In this document: positions 53,911-63,410 of the stretch, in pieces
How positions within the stretch are numbered: the stretch's first letter is position 1
Layout: each line of letters starts with the position of its first letter
Source of the DNA: Brenneria populi
GTDB lineage: Bacteria; Pseudomonadota; Gammaproteobacteria; Enterobacterales; Enterobacteriaceae
Assembly (NCBI RefSeq): GCF_036016195.1
Contig: NZ_JAYWTM010000020.1
Coordinates: forward strand, 1 to 64,000
Reading direction: 5' to 3'
Length of the DNA stretch: 64,000 bases
The notes under the pieces: generated by a model
What the model saw: the letters and a program-made list of their open reading frames with translations, nothing else
Databases searched by the model: none
What the model was told of the DNA's origin: nothing
Position numbers and translations under genes: made by a program

Positions 53911-54809
53911 GCCATTCTCCCCGTGAGTTTTTCACACCCCAGCCACCCTTCGCGGCCCGCGATATGCCCGCGCACCACCGCCCCCGTCGGCAATCGGGTC
54001 ACATCCGCCGGCAGCAGCTCGCCGAGCGGGCAAAACCGCAGCCCCTGCGCGTCGCAGCGCCGGAGTAAGTCGGCGAACGCGCTGCGCCGGCTGATGCCTT
54101 CCACCTCGGCGTGAATGGTGTACACCGGCGAACCGCTATCCGCCCGCATGCGCGCCAGGATGAAATCGTTATAACCGTCGGCGCTGACGCTCTGGCCCAC
54201 CGCTTCGTCCCACGTCGGCAACGTGACCGGCACCTGCACGGCGCCGGGCTGGCCGTTGCCGAGAAGCGGACGGAATGGCGCGGTTCCGCGGCAGTCGCTG
54301 TTATAGCGGAAGCCGAAAGCCTGTTTGACTTCCATAACCCTGCCGTCGGCGCGCCAGCCGGCCGCCGCGGAACAGGTCACCGGCCGTCCGACGATCTTTT
54401 CCAGCGCCGCTAAACCGCAGGCAATCTGCTGCCAGAGCTTCTCCGCGGGCCAGCTTCCGGCCCAGGTTTGCCAGGCGAAATGGTCCCAGGCGTGCAGCCC
54501 GACTTCATGATGTTCGGCGGCGGCGCGGATGACTTCCGCCAGACCTTCTCCGATGACCCTGCCCGGCCAGGCGGTTCCCGCCAGCAGGATGTCCCAGCCA
54601 TACAGCGATGCCGCGCGCGAGCGCAGCATTTTCCATAAAAACCGGGGCTTCATCAGGCGCCACAGGTGGCGCCCCATGTTATCCGGGCCCACGCTGAAGA
54701 AAAACGTCGCCTGGATATTATGCCGGTCGAACAGCTCCAGCAGCGCCGGAACGCCCAGCTGCGTGCCGCGCCAGGTATCGACATCGACCCGCAGACCGAC
54801 TCTCTTCAT
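53907..54809 (-). CDS. arnD: 4-deoxy-4-formamido-L-arabinose-phosphoundecaprenol deformylase
   Basis: 300 aa polysaccharide-deacetylase (NodB) fold. Metal-binding Asp in VGLRVDVDTWRGT and His-x-x-x-His type motif HEVGLHAWDHFAW. It removes the formyl group from undecaprenyl-phosphate-L-Ara4FN. Shares one base with the arnA stop. Confidence 0.95.
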   Translation of the reverse strand: MKRVGLRVDVDTWRGTQLGVPALLELFDRHNIQATFFFSVGPDNMGRHLWRLMKPRFLWKMLRSRAASLYGWDILLAGTAWPGRVIGEGLAEVIRAAAEHHEVGLHAWDHFAWQTWAGSWPAEKLWQQIACGLAALEKIVGRPVTCSAAAGWRADGRVMEVKQAFGFRYNSDCRGTAPFRPLLGNGQPGAVQVPVTLPTWDEAVGQSVSADGYNDFILARMRADSGSPVYTIHAEVEGISRRSAFADLLRRCDAQGLRFCPLGELLPADVTRLPTGAVVRGHIAGREGWLGCEKLTGRMA

Positions 54810-56788
54810 CAGGCGTTCTCCGGCAGTTCAACGGTACGGAGAAAGAAATCCAGCGTATTTTCAATGGTGGTGTTCATCTCAACCCTTGGGGTCCATTCCA
54901 GCAGGCGTCGGGCATTGCGAATGGAGGGCTTGCGGTGCTCGACATCCTGATAGCCTTTTCCGTAGTAGCTACCGCTCTCCACCTCCTGGATCCCGGCAAA
55001 CGGCGGGAAACTGCCGCGCAGCGGATGGCGCTCGAAGCTGGCGAGAAGCCGCTCCGCCAGCTCCTTGATGCTGGCTTCGTTGTCCGGATTTCCGATATTG
55101 ATAATCTGCCCGTCGCAGTTCTGATGCCGGTTTTCGATGATACGAAACAGCGCCTCGATGCCGTCGCTGATATCCGTAAAGCAGCGCTTCTGCCGGCCGC
55201 CGTCAATCAGCTTGATGGGCGATCCTTCCACCAGGTTCAGAATAAGCTGCGTAATCACGCGCGAACTGCCGATGCGCGCCGCATCCAGGCTATCAAGACG
55301 CGGCCCCATCCAGTTGAAAGGGCGGAACAGCGTAAACCGCAGCCCCTCTTTTTCGCCATAGGCCCAGATGACGCGATCCAGAAGCTGTTTGGATGCCGAG
55401 TAAATCCAGCGCGGTTTGTTAATCGGGCCGACGACCAGTTTCGAATGGTCCTCGTCAAAGCTGGCGTCGGTGCACATGCCGTACACTTCCGACGTGGACG
55501 GAAAGATGATGCGCTTACCGTATTTCACGCAGCCGCGGATAATCTTCAGGTTTTCTTCAAAGTCGAGCTCAAACACGCGCAGCGGATTGCGGGTGTACTC
55601 GATCGGCGTGGCGATCGCCACCAGCGGCAGGATGACATCACATTTTTTGATGTGGTATTCGATCCACTCGGAATGAATGCTGATATCCCCTTCGACGAAC
55701 TGAAAGCGAGGGTGGCCCACGAAACGGCTGATGGCGTCAGAACTGATATCCAGACCAAACACCTCGAAGTTATCATCTTGAAGTAAACGCTCGGTCAGGT
55801 GGTTGCCGATAAAGCCGTTCACCCCCAGGATCAGCACGCGCGTACGGCGTTTGCCCGCGTCCGCGGGCTGGGAACGCAGCAGCGCGCCGGGCGCCAGGCC
55901 CAGACTTTGCGCCAGTTGGCAACCGTTCATGGCGACCCCGCCCTCAGTCTGACCGATCGACACTTCAAGCGCGCCGTCTTTACAGGCAATCACAAAGGGA
56001 TCGGCGGACAGCACGGTTCCGGGCGTCGCCTGGGTACGCTCCGATAAGACCCGGCTTTTCCAGATGATGAATTTTTCCGCTCCCGCCCAGGCAAAGGCGC
56101 CCGGCCAGGGGTCGGTGACGGCGCGTACCAGATTATGAATATCCCGGACGGGCAGAGACCAATCGATGCGCCCGTCTTCCGGCGTACGGCGGCCGACCCG
56201 CGTCGCCTCGGCCTCATTCTGGCTGCGCCCCGCGATCCGCCCCTGTTTTATGGCCGGCAGGCTGTCGCCAAGCAAATCACACGCGCACCGCACCAGCTTA
56301 TGGTGCAGCGTCATCGCATTATCTTCGTCTGCAATTTTCACCGACTGCTGGGCAATAATATCGCCGGCGTCGGCGCGTCCGACCATCCGGTGCAGCGTTA
56401 CGCCGGTTTCACGCTCGCCGTTGGCGATAGCCCAGTTAAGAGGCGCCCGGCCGCGGTATTTCGGTAACAAGGAGCCGTGTAAGTTAAAAGCCCCGACCTT
56501 TGCGCTGCTCAGAATCTCCTCGCACAGCAGCGTGCGGTAATAAAACGAGAACAGGACGTCCGGCGCCATGGCGTTGATGCGCTCGACCCATAGCGGGTGG
56601 TTAACGTCGTCAGGCGCATAGACCGGAATGCCTTTCTCCGCCGCAATGCGAGCCACCGAGCCAAAAAAGCGGTTTTCCGCGGCCGCATCGGCATGGGTAA
56701 AAATGGCGCAAATGGTATAGCCGGCCTCAAGCAGCGCGTTGATGCCCGCGCAGCCCATATCGTGGTAAGCGAATACGATGGTTTTCAT
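54809..56788 (-). CDS. arnA: Bifunctional UDP-L-Ara4N formyltransferase / UDP-glucuronate decarboxylase
   Basis: 659 aa from ATG 56788 (MKTIVFAYHDMGCAGINALL), one residue from the E. coli length; the frame is open further upstream over arnC. N-terminal formyltransferase (to about 300) with the catalytic Asn and His in FNLHGSLLPKYRG; C-terminal SDR decarboxylase with VLILGVNGFIGNHL, PSTSEVYGM and YSASKQLLD. It supplies both the oxidised intermediate and the formylated sugar of the pathway. Confidence 0.97.
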   Translation of the reverse strand: MKTIVFAYHDMGCAGINALLEAGYTICAIFTHADAAAENRFFGSVARIAAEKGIPVYAPDDVNHPLWVERINAMAPDVLFSFYYRTLLCEEILSSAKVGAFNLHGSLLPKYRGRAPLNWAIANGERETGVTLHRMVGRADAGDIIAQQSVKIADEDNAMTLHHKLVRCACDLLGDSLPAIKQGRIAGRSQNEAEATRVGRRTPEDGRIDWSLPVRDIHNLVRAVTDPWPGAFAWAGAEKFIIWKSRVLSERTQATPGTVLSADPFVIACKDGALEVSIGQTEGGVAMNGCQLAQSLGLAPGALLRSQPADAGKRRTRVLILGVNGFIGNHLTERLLQDDNFEVFGLDISSDAISRFVGHPRFQFVEGDISIHSEWIEYHIKKCDVILPLVAIATPIEYTRNPLRVFELDFEENLKIIRGCVKYGKRIIFPSTSEVYGMCTDASFDEDHSKLVVGPINKPRWIYSASKQLLDRVIWAYGEKEGLRFTLFRPFNWMGPRLDSLDAARIGSSRVITQLILNLVEGSPIKLIDGGRQKRCFTDISDGIEALFRIIENRHQNCDGQIINIGNPDNEASIKELAERLLASFERHPLRGSFPPFAGIQEVESGSYYGKGYQDVEHRKPSIRNARRLLEWTPRVEMNTTIENTLDFFLRTVELPENA

Positions 56789-57768
56789 TGTTCTGTTTCC
56801 TGTACTGAAGCGTCTTTCTGATAATGGATAACGCGTTGGATAAAATAGCGGGGCCGCGCCCGGACGTCGTTGTAGATGCGGCCGATGTATTCGCCAAGCA
56901 GCCCCATGCCGATGAACTGAGCGCCGACGAACATAAACAACACCGCGAAAAGCATGAATACGCCGTCCCCCGCCCACTCCGCCCCCAGAAACAGGCGCAG
57001 CGCGATCAGCAACACGGAGAAGGCGAATCCGACCAGGGCGATCAGGCTGCCCAACACGCTTAACATACGCAGCGGCGTCGTCGTCAGGCAGGTCACTAGG
57101 TCGTACATCAGGTTGATGAGCCGCATAAAGCTGTACTTTGAGCTGCCGAATTCACGTTCGGCATGCGTCACGGGCAGCTCCGTTGCGCGGCGCGCGAAGG
57201 TATTGGCGAGAATGGGAATAAAGGTGCTGCGCTCATGGCAGTTCAGCATCGCGTCGACGATGTAGCGGCGGTAGGCGCGCAGCATACAGCCGTAGTCCCC
57301 CATCGCTTTGCCGGTGACGCGCTGAATCAGGTGGTTGATGGCGCGCGACGCACGCCGGCGAAACCAGCTGTCCCGGCGATTCTGCCTCACCGTTCCGACC
57401 ACGTCGTAGCCTTCCTGCGCCGCCGCCACCAGCCGCGGGATCTCCTCGGGCGGGTTCTGTAAATCGGCATCCAGCGTGATGACGAGGTCGCCGCTGACGT
57501 GGCTGAATCCCGCCATGATGGCCGAATGCTGACCATAATTCCGGTTAAGCAGGATCGCCACGATATGGCTGCCGGGCACGCCGACCGCCGCGGAAATCAT
57601 GTCGGCGGAGCGATCCTGACTGCCATCATCGACCAGTAAAATTTCATATTCCAAACCCAGACCGTTGCAGGCGTTGTCCGTACGCCGCATCAGCTCCGGC
57701 AGGCTCTCCTGTTCATTAAAAACGGGAATCACCACCGACACTTTATTAATAGCTTTATCTTCAGTCAT
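56785..57768 (-). CDS. arnC: Undecaprenyl-phosphate 4-deoxy-4-formamido-L-arabinose transferase
   Basis: 327 aa GT2 enzyme: nucleotide-binding SVVIPVFNEQESL, LLVDDGSQDRS and TLDADLQNPPEE, and two C-terminal membrane helices (MLSVLGSLIALVGFAFSVL; FMLFAVLFMFVGAQFIG). It attaches formylated Ara4N to undecaprenyl phosphate. Overlaps arnA by 4 bp and abuts arnB. Confidence 0.97.
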   Translation of the reverse strand: MTEDKAINKVSVVIPVFNEQESLPELMRRTDNACNGLGLEYEILLVDDGSQDRSADMISAAVGVPGSHIVAILLNRNYGQHSAIMAGFSHVSGDLVITLDADLQNPPEEIPRLVAAAQEGYDVVGTVRQNRRDSWFRRRASRAINHLIQRVTGKAMGDYGCMLRAYRRYIVDAMLNCHERSTFIPILANTFARRATELPVTHAEREFGSSKYSFMRLINLMYDLVTCLTTTPLRMLSVLGSLIALVGFAFSVLLIALRLFLGAEWAGDGVFMLFAVLFMFVGAQFIGMGLLGEYIGRIYNDVRARPRYFIQRVIHYQKDASVQETEQ

Positions 57769-58905
57769 TTAAACCCCGGCTAGCCTGCGAAGCGCGGCAA
57801 TTACGCGCTCGACGTCGCCGTCCGTCATATCGGGAAAAAGGGGGATGGAGCAGATGCGTTCACTGTTCCACTCCGTCGCGGGCAGCGACAGGCCGGGATA
57901 GCGTTGGCGATAATATTTGTGGGTATGCGCGGCGCGAAAATGCAGACCAGAGCCGATGCCCTGCTCCTTGAGCGCCTGTATCAGAGCATCACGCGTGATG
58001 CCGCAGGCCGCTTTATCGACGCGAATGACAAACAGGTGCCAGGCGTGCCGGTGCGGCCAGGCGGGCGCCTCAAGCGGGGAAAAGGGCGTCTCTTTTAACG
58101 CCTGGAGATAACGCTGCGCGATGGCCGTTCTCCGGGCGTTGATCCGCGGGAGCCTCTCAAGCTGAACCAGCGCGATTGCGGCGCTGATATCCGGCAGGTT
58201 GTATTTAAAACCGGGCGTAATCACCTCCGCCTGCGGCTGACGGCCGTGGGTCTGGCGATCGAAAGCGTCCGCTCCTAGCCCATGAAACCTCAGCATGCGG
58301 ATGCGATCGGCCAGGCCGGCGTCATCAGTGACGATCAGCCCGCCCTCCGCGCATGACATGTTCTTGATGGCATGGAAAGAGAATATCGCCGTGCCGCGGT
58401 CACCCACGTGGCGCCCTTTGTAAAAGGTTCCCGCCGCGTGCGCGGCATCTTCGATAACGGGAATGCCGTAGCGCTCGCCCACCGCCCGGATGGCGTCTAG
58501 ATCGACCGGGGCGCCCGCGTAATGTACCGGGATAATCGCCCGGGTACGCGGCGTGATGGCGGCTTCAATGGCTTCGGGCGTCACCATCAGCGTGTCGCGA
58601 TCGATATCGATCATGACCGGCGTGGCGCCAAGCAGGGAGATGATATTGAGAGTGGAAACCCAGGTCAGCGAAGGGGTGATCGCTTCATCGCCGGGCTGCA
58701 GACCGAGAGCCATCAGGGCGAGATGCATGCCGGCCGTGGCGGAGCTCACGGCAACGGCATGCTGATTTCCCGTGAGCCGGCAAAATGCATGCTCAAGTTC
58801 GGCGCATTTCGGCCCGGTGGTGATCCAACCGGATGCGAAAACCGCCTTTACCGCCGCCAGCTCCGTCTCGCCGAGCGAAGGCCGGGAAAAAGGAAGGAAT
58901 GTCAT
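57769..58905 (-). CDS. arnB: UDP-4-amino-4-deoxy-L-arabinose aminotransferase
   Basis: 378 aa DegT/DnrJ-type PLP enzyme. PLP Lys in FSFHAIKNMSCAEGG, Asp in PVIEDAAHAAGTFY, and the family N-terminus FLPFSRPSLGETEL. It transaminates UDP-4-keto-arabinose. First gene of arnBCADTEF; an AAGGAA ribosome site precedes the ATG and a PmrA-like box lies about 115 bp upstream. Confidence 0.97.
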   Translation of the reverse strand: MTFLPFSRPSLGETELAAVKAVFASGWITTGPKCAELEHAFCRLTGNQHAVAVSSATAGMHLALMALGLQPGDEAITPSLTWVSTLNIISLLGATPVMIDIDRDTLMVTPEAIEAAITPRTRAIIPVHYAGAPVDLDAIRAVGERYGIPVIEDAAHAAGTFYKGRHVGDRGTAIFSFHAIKNMSCAEGGLIVTDDAGLADRIRMLRFHGLGADAFDRQTHGRQPQAEVITPGFKYNLPDISAAIALVQLERLPRINARRTAIAQRYLQALKETPFSPLEAPAWPHRHAWHLFVIRVDKAACGITRDALIQALKEQGIGSGLHFRAAHTHKYYRQRYPGLSLPATEWNSERICSIPLFPDMTDGDVERVIAALRRLAGV

Positions 58906-59018
58906 TTAATAAATTCCTTATAATTTAAAACAGAATACGCATTACAGTGATTAGCTTGCGGACGAAAACCATCGGCGCGGTTTCAACTTATGCGGTGTTT
59001 GCAACATAACCTGCGACA

Positions 59019-59035
59019 ATTAACTCAACATTAAG
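59019..59035 (-). promoter_or_regulatory. PmrA box-like element upstream of arnB
   Basis: Minus strand CTTAAT-GTTGA-GTTAAT. The PmrA consensus is two YTTAAK hexamers separated by 5 bp; the first matches fully and the second differs at one base. Position upstream of arnB agrees with PmrA control of arn in enterobacteria. Confidence 0.65.
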
Positions 59036-59133
59036 AGCGGGAATTTAGGATCGCGTAAGCGCGGAACGGCTATCGCCAGTCCGGCGAACAGCCACGATTT
59101 CCGAGCGTCTATCGCCCGCCGCCGCGCTTTATC

Positions 59134-59973
59134 TCAGAACGTATAATTCACCATGGCGAAGCCCGTCACGCCGGTATCGCCCTCCACCAGCGGGCTGTGA
59201 TGGGCCCTGTCGCTGAACTCCATCAGATTTACCCCCATAAACAGCGTCCAGTTCCGATCGAAATCGTGCTGCCAGTCGAGGGAGGCGGAATAGGCATACA
59301 CCCCGGATTTCGCATCGAAACGGGAAAAACGCGAATGGCGATGCTGCTGCTCGCTCACGCCGAAGTAGGTGCGGTTGTAGCGGCCGTCGCCCGCATGGGC
59401 ATTGACGCCCAGGGTGAGGGTATCGCCGCCGTCGCGCCATAGGGTGCCCTCCAGCCCCAGACGATAACGATTGCCGCGCTCATACCCCGCCACGCGCAGC
59501 TCGGCTTCGCCATTAATCGCCAGCCAGGAGGTGAGCTGCTGCGACATCTGCACATCGACGGTGGTCGCGCCCTTGACCTCCCCCATGCCGCGCAGGCGTT
59601 TGGAGCCGGGTCGCCAGGCGCTGTCCCGGTCTTTGCGGCCCGGGTCGTAGGTTAATGCGCCGCTGACGTAAAATCCGCCGTCGGTCATATATTCCGCCCC
59701 GGCGCCGCGCAGCATGTCGACAAAAAAGATGCCGCGCGAAACGCTTAACGCCAGCGCGGGCGTAACCCGCGTCTGGCGCGCGCCCAGGTAACGCGGGCCG
59801 ACGGCCGCGCCGAGCCCCACATTGACGTCGGTTTTATCGCCGAACAGGCTGGCCGGCGCCGGTGATTCGCTTGGCTGCGCCCGCCCCGCCAGCGGCAGCG
59901 CCGCCAGAGCGCAGGCCAGACAGATCAGCGGCGACGCATATCGACGCGTCGAAAAACTGCGTGTATTGCTCAT
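59134..59973 (-). CDS. MipA/OmpV-family outer-membrane protein
   Basis: 279 aa. Signal peptide (PLICLACALAALPLAGRA), mature beta-barrel with the MipA/OmpV pattern (VNVGLGAAVGPRYLGARQTRV ... GFAMVNYTF) and a terminal Phe for BAM recognition. Relatives scaffold murein synthesis and hydrolysis complexes or respond to osmolarity and antibiotics. It is on the same strand and 106 bp downstream of the response regulator-kinase pair, and such genes are often targets of the adjacent two-component system. Confidence 0.88.
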   Translation of the reverse strand: MSNTRSFSTRRYASPLICLACALAALPLAGRAQPSESPAPASLFGDKTDVNVGLGAAVGPRYLGARQTRVTPALALSVSRGIFFVDMLRGAGAEYMTDGGFYVSGALTYDPGRKDRDSAWRPGSKRLRGMGEVKGATTVDVQMSQQLTSWLAINGEAELRVAGYERGNRYRLGLEGTLWRDGGDTLTLGVNAHAGDGRYNRTYFGVSEQQHRHSRFSRFDAKSGVYAYSASLDWQHDFDRNWTLFMGVNLMEFSDRAHHSPLVEGDTGVTGFAMVNYTF

Positions 59974-60047
59974 TGGTACTCATCCTCAAGCTGAATAGAA
60001 ACCGCAGGCAGTACACCAGCGTTCAGACAAGTTCCGACCGAGAAATG

Positions 60048-60064
60048 GTGAAGATTCTATGAAG
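60048..60064 (-). promoter_or_regulatory. Direct hexamer repeat upstream of mipA-like gene
   Basis: Minus strand CTTCAT-AGAAT-CTTCAC, two hexamers at 11-bp spacing as expected for an OmpR-family regulator, 75-91 bp before the start codon. It resembles the CTTGAT repeats near the RR and adaptor genes. Confidence 0.4.
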
Positions 60065-60079
60065 AGGAGAAAAATTCCG

Positions 60080-61270
60080 TTAATCAGGCAGGTAAATAAC
60101 GATGCGCGCGCCGCCGCCGTCGCGGTTGTGTACGGAAATCCGGCCGGCGTGCGCCTGGCAGATCGCCGCCGCGACCGCCAACCCCAAGCCGCTGCCGCCG
60201 GCGTGCCGCGAACGCGAGCTTTCGGCGCGCCAGAAGCGGTCGCAGACGCGGTCAAGATGCTCCGGCGCGAAACCGGGACCGCCGTCTTCCACCTCGATGC
60301 GCACGCCCTCCTCCTGCCGCCGGGCGCTGAGCGCTATCCAGCCGCCCGACGCGGCGTAGCGGATAGCGTTGTCGAGCAGGATGGAGATCGTCTGTCCCAG
60401 GCGATGGCGATCCGCCCGTAGGTACAAATCTTCCGCGGCGTCGAGATCCGCGCGCATTTGCAATGCCTGCAAACGCGGCGCGGCCCAGGCGATGCGCTCC
60501 TCCAGCAGTGGACGCAGCGCGAACTCGCAGGGAGAGAGCGTCAACTGCCGGGCGGAAGCCAGCGACAGCAGGTACAAATCATCGATCAGGCGGTTCAATT
60601 GATCCAACTGGCGCATAATCAGTTGAAAATTCTGCGGCGTCGGCGCGAACACGCCGTCCATCAGCCCCTGCAGACGTCCTTTGGCCGCGGTCAGCGGCGT
60701 GCGCAATTCATGGGCGGCGGCGGCGCTGGACGCCCGCAGCTCCCGCTCATGACGCTCCAGCCGCTCGGCCATGCGATTAAAATCGTCGGTCAGGCTGCGC
60801 AGCGCCGCCGGCGCCCGGGGCACCAGCGCCGCGCGCGCGGTGAAATCGCCCTGCGCGATGCGGTCCGCGGAGCTCGCCACCGCGCCGAGCTGACGCGACA
60901 GATGCAGCGAAACCCATACGCCGCCGATGACGATCGGCGGAATCGACAGCAGCACGAACACGCCGAAAAACAGCATGTCTTCACGCACCGCTTCATTGGT
61001 GAAGTACTCGCCGTACATATATTCGCCGTAGATCTGCAGCAAACGCTGCCGGTGTTCGGCCGGCTGGGCCTCCAGACGCTGCAGCTCCTGCCGCACCGGC
61101 TCGGGGAGCGCCGCGCGCATCTGCGCCTCCCACCAGCAAAAACGCAGCCACATGCCGCCGCCGATCGCCAGAATGGCCGCCAGCGCCAGAGCGATCATGC
61201 GCAGGCTTATCCAGCGCCACAGCGGTTCGGCCGAGCCCCGCCGAGCGTCGTCCATGCCGTTTGCGCTCAT
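60080..61270 (-). CDS. Sensor histidine kinase, BaeS-like (kinase 1)
   Basis: 396 aa. Helix near residues 22-45, periplasmic domain of about 70 residues, second helix (about 105-125), HAMP (RQLGAVASSADRIAQGDFTAR), phospho-acceptor His in AAAHELRTPLTAAKGRL, N box LLDNAIRYA, G boxes EDGGPGF and GGSGLGLAVA. Its start overlaps the response regulator stop (ATGA), so they form one cognate pair. Signal unknown. Confidence 0.9.
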   Translation of the reverse strand: MSANGMDDARRGSAEPLWRWISLRMIALALAAILAIGGGMWLRFCWWEAQMRAALPEPVRQELQRLEAQPAEHRQRLLQIYGEYMYGEYFTNEAVREDMLFFGVFVLLSIPPIVIGGVWVSLHLSRQLGAVASSADRIAQGDFTARAALVPRAPAALRSLTDDFNRMAERLERHERELRASSAAAAHELRTPLTAAKGRLQGLMDGVFAPTPQNFQLIMRQLDQLNRLIDDLYLLSLASARQLTLSPCEFALRPLLEERIAWAAPRLQALQMRADLDAAEDLYLRADRHRLGQTISILLDNAIRYAASGGWIALSARRQEEGVRIEVEDGGPGFAPEHLDRVCDRFWRAESSRSRHAGGSGLGLAVAAAICQAHAGRISVHNRDGGGARIVIYLPD

Positions 61271-61965
61271 AACGCGTTGCTGAAGCGATAGCCCAGCCCG
61301 CGCACCGTCAGCAGCACGCCGCCAATGCCGACATGTTCCAGTTTGCGGCGCAAATTATAGATGTGCGCGTCGACGACGCGCTCCAGGGCATCGCTTTCCG
61401 GCAGACATCCGGCCAGCAGCTCCGCGCGTGAAAACATGCGCGTCGGACAGGCCATCAGCATCGCCAGCAGATTAAACTCGGTGCGCGTCAGATCGAGCGG
61501 CCGCCGAACGCCGTCGACTTCGACCGAAACCTGCGCCGCATCGATATCCACAATCAAATTGCCGTGGCGCAGACAGCGGGAGCGCGCCTGGGCGTTGTTG
61601 CCCCAGCGCCGCAGCACGGCGTAGACGCGGGCCACCACTTCGCCGGGATTATAGGGTTTGACCACATAATCGTCGGCGCCATACAGCAATGAGTTGATGC
61701 GATTGGATTCGCTGCCGACCGCCGTCACCATAATCACCGGCGTGGAGGAGTGCTGGCGGATCGCCGCCAGCACGTCGTTGCCGCTCAGCCCCGGCAGCAT
61801 GATATCCAGCAGGACCAAATCCGGCCGCCACTGCGCGTGCTGCTCCAATGCCTGACGCCCATCGGCGACATGGCGAGTCTGAAAGCCGTCACGGTTCAGG
61901 TAAGCGCTCAGAACCTCGGCGCCGTCGAAATCATCTTCAACGATCAACACTCTTCGTTGACTCAT
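61267..61965 (-). CDS. OmpR-family response regulator
   Basis: 232 aa from ATG 61965 (MSQRRVLIVEDDFDG); the frame is open 14 codons upstream. Receiver domain with acidic pocket EDD, phospho-Asp in DLVLLDIMLPGLSGNDV, Thr in VTAVG and Lys in DYVVKPYNPGEV, then a winged-helix effector (LDLTRTEFNLLAML ... VVDAHIYNLRRKLE). Similar in plan to BaeR. It is the only regulator between two paralogous kinases. Confidence 0.92.
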   Translation of the reverse strand: MSQRRVLIVEDDFDGAEVLSAYLNRDGFQTRHVADGRQALEQHAQWRPDLVLLDIMLPGLSGNDVLAAIRQHSSTPVIMVTAVGSESNRINSLLYGADDYVVKPYNPGEVVARVYAVLRRWGNNAQARSRCLRHGNLIVDIDAAQVSVEVDGVRRPLDLTRTEFNLLAMLMACPTRMFSRAELLAGCLPESDALERVVDAHIYNLRRKLEHVGIGGVLLTVRGLGYRFSNAL

Positions 61966-61987
61966 AGATTCTATCCCTTCATGAAAT

Positions 61988-62015
61988 CTTGATAATTCAT
62001 TCAGCATCGCTTGAT
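61988..62015. promoter_or_regulatory. CTTGAT repeats in the divergent promoter of the two-component genes
   Basis: CTTGAT at 61988-61993 and 62010-62015, 22 bp apart (two helical turns). The same hexamer recurs upstream of the RND adaptor. Candidate autoregulatory binding sites of the response regulator. Confidence 0.4.
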
Positions 62016-62215
62016 GTTATGCTGCGATGATCGAGGTGATGCTCGTTCAGGCTTGTGACTTGCTGCGGGTATTTATCGGGCGGCGGCGCCCAATTATAGG
62101 AAGGGCATCCGGTTATTTCAATTTCATTATTTTTTACGGGCGGCATGCGGCCCGCGGCGGGCCATCCCCGATGCCCCGCGCCACGTCCGTGGCATCGAGA
62201 CAGGTTACGTCATTT

Positions 62216-63400
62216 ATGAAGCATGCTGAATATCACTCCCTCTGGCGCTGGATATGCGTTCGGATACTGGCGCTGGCTATCGGCACGGTCATTGTCATCG
62301 CGCTGTGCATGTGGCTGCGTTTCGCCGTGCAGAATATCTGGGTGCTTAATCACATGCCGCCGGCGCTGCGGGAAGAGTTCCTGACGCTGCGTCAGCACCC
62401 TGAAATCAACCTGACCCGATTCCATCAGATTGTTGATACCTGGTGGGGAGTGGACTATTCCGATCCCTCGATCGCCTCCGCGGACTGGCTTATGGTCGGG
62501 GTGCTGGTGGTGGTCATGATCCCGTTTATCGTCGTGCTGGGCCTCAAGGCGGCGCGCCCGCTTTCGGTCCAGTTCAGCCGCCTGGCCGCGGCCTCCGAAG
62601 CCGTCACCCGGGGAAAGTTCGGCGCGCAGGCCGAACAGGTCAAAAAAGCCCCGACGGAGATGGCGCGCTTTACCCGCCGCTTTAACGCCATGACGCATCA
62701 GCTCGCCCGTTATGAACATGAGATGCGGGCGTCGCATATCGCGCTGGCGCATGAGCTGCGATCGCCGCTAACCGCGGCGATTGGACGGCTTCAGGGCATG
62801 ATCGACGGCGTATTTAGCGCCGAGCCGCAGCAGCTCGGGATGGTAATGGCGCAGCTGCAGCATCTGAATCGCCTTATTGACGAACTGCACCTGCTGTCGC
62901 TGGCCGAAGCGGGCAGGCTTGAGCTCGATCGCCGCGTGCTAAGCCTGACGGAGCTGCTGCGCGAGCGCGCCGCCTGGCTCAAGCCCCAGTTAAAAAAGGC
63001 CGGCATGTCGATCGATGTGGTCGCCGAAACGCCCTGTACCTACCTGGGCGACGCCTTTCGCCTCGGGCAGGTTTTTACCATTCTTATGGAAAACGCGCTG
63101 CGCTACGCCAGCGAAGGCAAACGGCTGACCGTCGAGGTGCAGCCCGCGGACAGCGGCTATCTGATCGCCTTTCGCGATTATGGCCCCGGCGTGGATACGA
63201 AATTTTTATCCGGCATGTTCGAGCGTTTCACCCGCGCGGACGTCTCCAGAGCCCGCCACTCCGGCGGCAGCGGACTGGGCCTGTCGATAGCCCGCGCCAT
63301 CTGCGCGGCGCACGGCGGAAGCATTCACGCCGCCCTGCCGGCGGACAAGGGACTGCTCATCACCCTTCGCCTGCCGGAAACCGACCGGATAGCGCCGTGA
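62216..63400 (+). CDS. Sensor histidine kinase, BaeS-like (kinase 2, paralogue)
   Basis: 394 aa from ATG 62216 (MKHAEYHSLWRWICVRIL); the upstream open frame lacks any conserved sequence. Same plan as kinase 1: LWRWI-R near the N-terminus, HAMP (RPLSVQFSRLAAASEAVTRG), His in ALAHELRSPLTAAIGRLQGM, N box LMENALRYA, DYGPGV and GGSGLGLSIARAI. Clearly a paralogue of kinase 1. It has no regulator of its own and is followed by an efflux adaptor gene on the same strand. Confidence 0.9.
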   Translation: MKHAEYHSLWRWICVRILALAIGTVIVIALCMWLRFAVQNIWVLNHMPPALREEFLTLRQHPEINLTRFHQIVDTWWGVDYSDPSIASADWLMVGVLVVVMIPFIVVLGLKAARPLSVQFSRLAAASEAVTRGKFGAQAEQVKKAPTEMARFTRRFNAMTHQLARYEHEMRASHIALAHELRSPLTAAIGRLQGMIDGVFSAEPQQLGMVMAQLQHLNRLIDELHLLSLAEAGRLELDRRVLSLTELLRERAAWLKPQLKKAGMSIDVVAETPCTYLGDAFRLGQVFTILMENALRYASEGKRLTVEVQPADSGYLIAFRDYGPGVDTKFLSGMFERFTRADVSRARHSGGSGLGLSIARAICAAHGGSIHAALPADKGLLITLRLPETDRIAP

Positions 63401-63410
63401 GTTCCCCTCT

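Noticed and set aside
54935..55786. 283-codon open frame antisense to arnA
   Set aside because: arnA is well conserved on the other strand; the frame has no domain.
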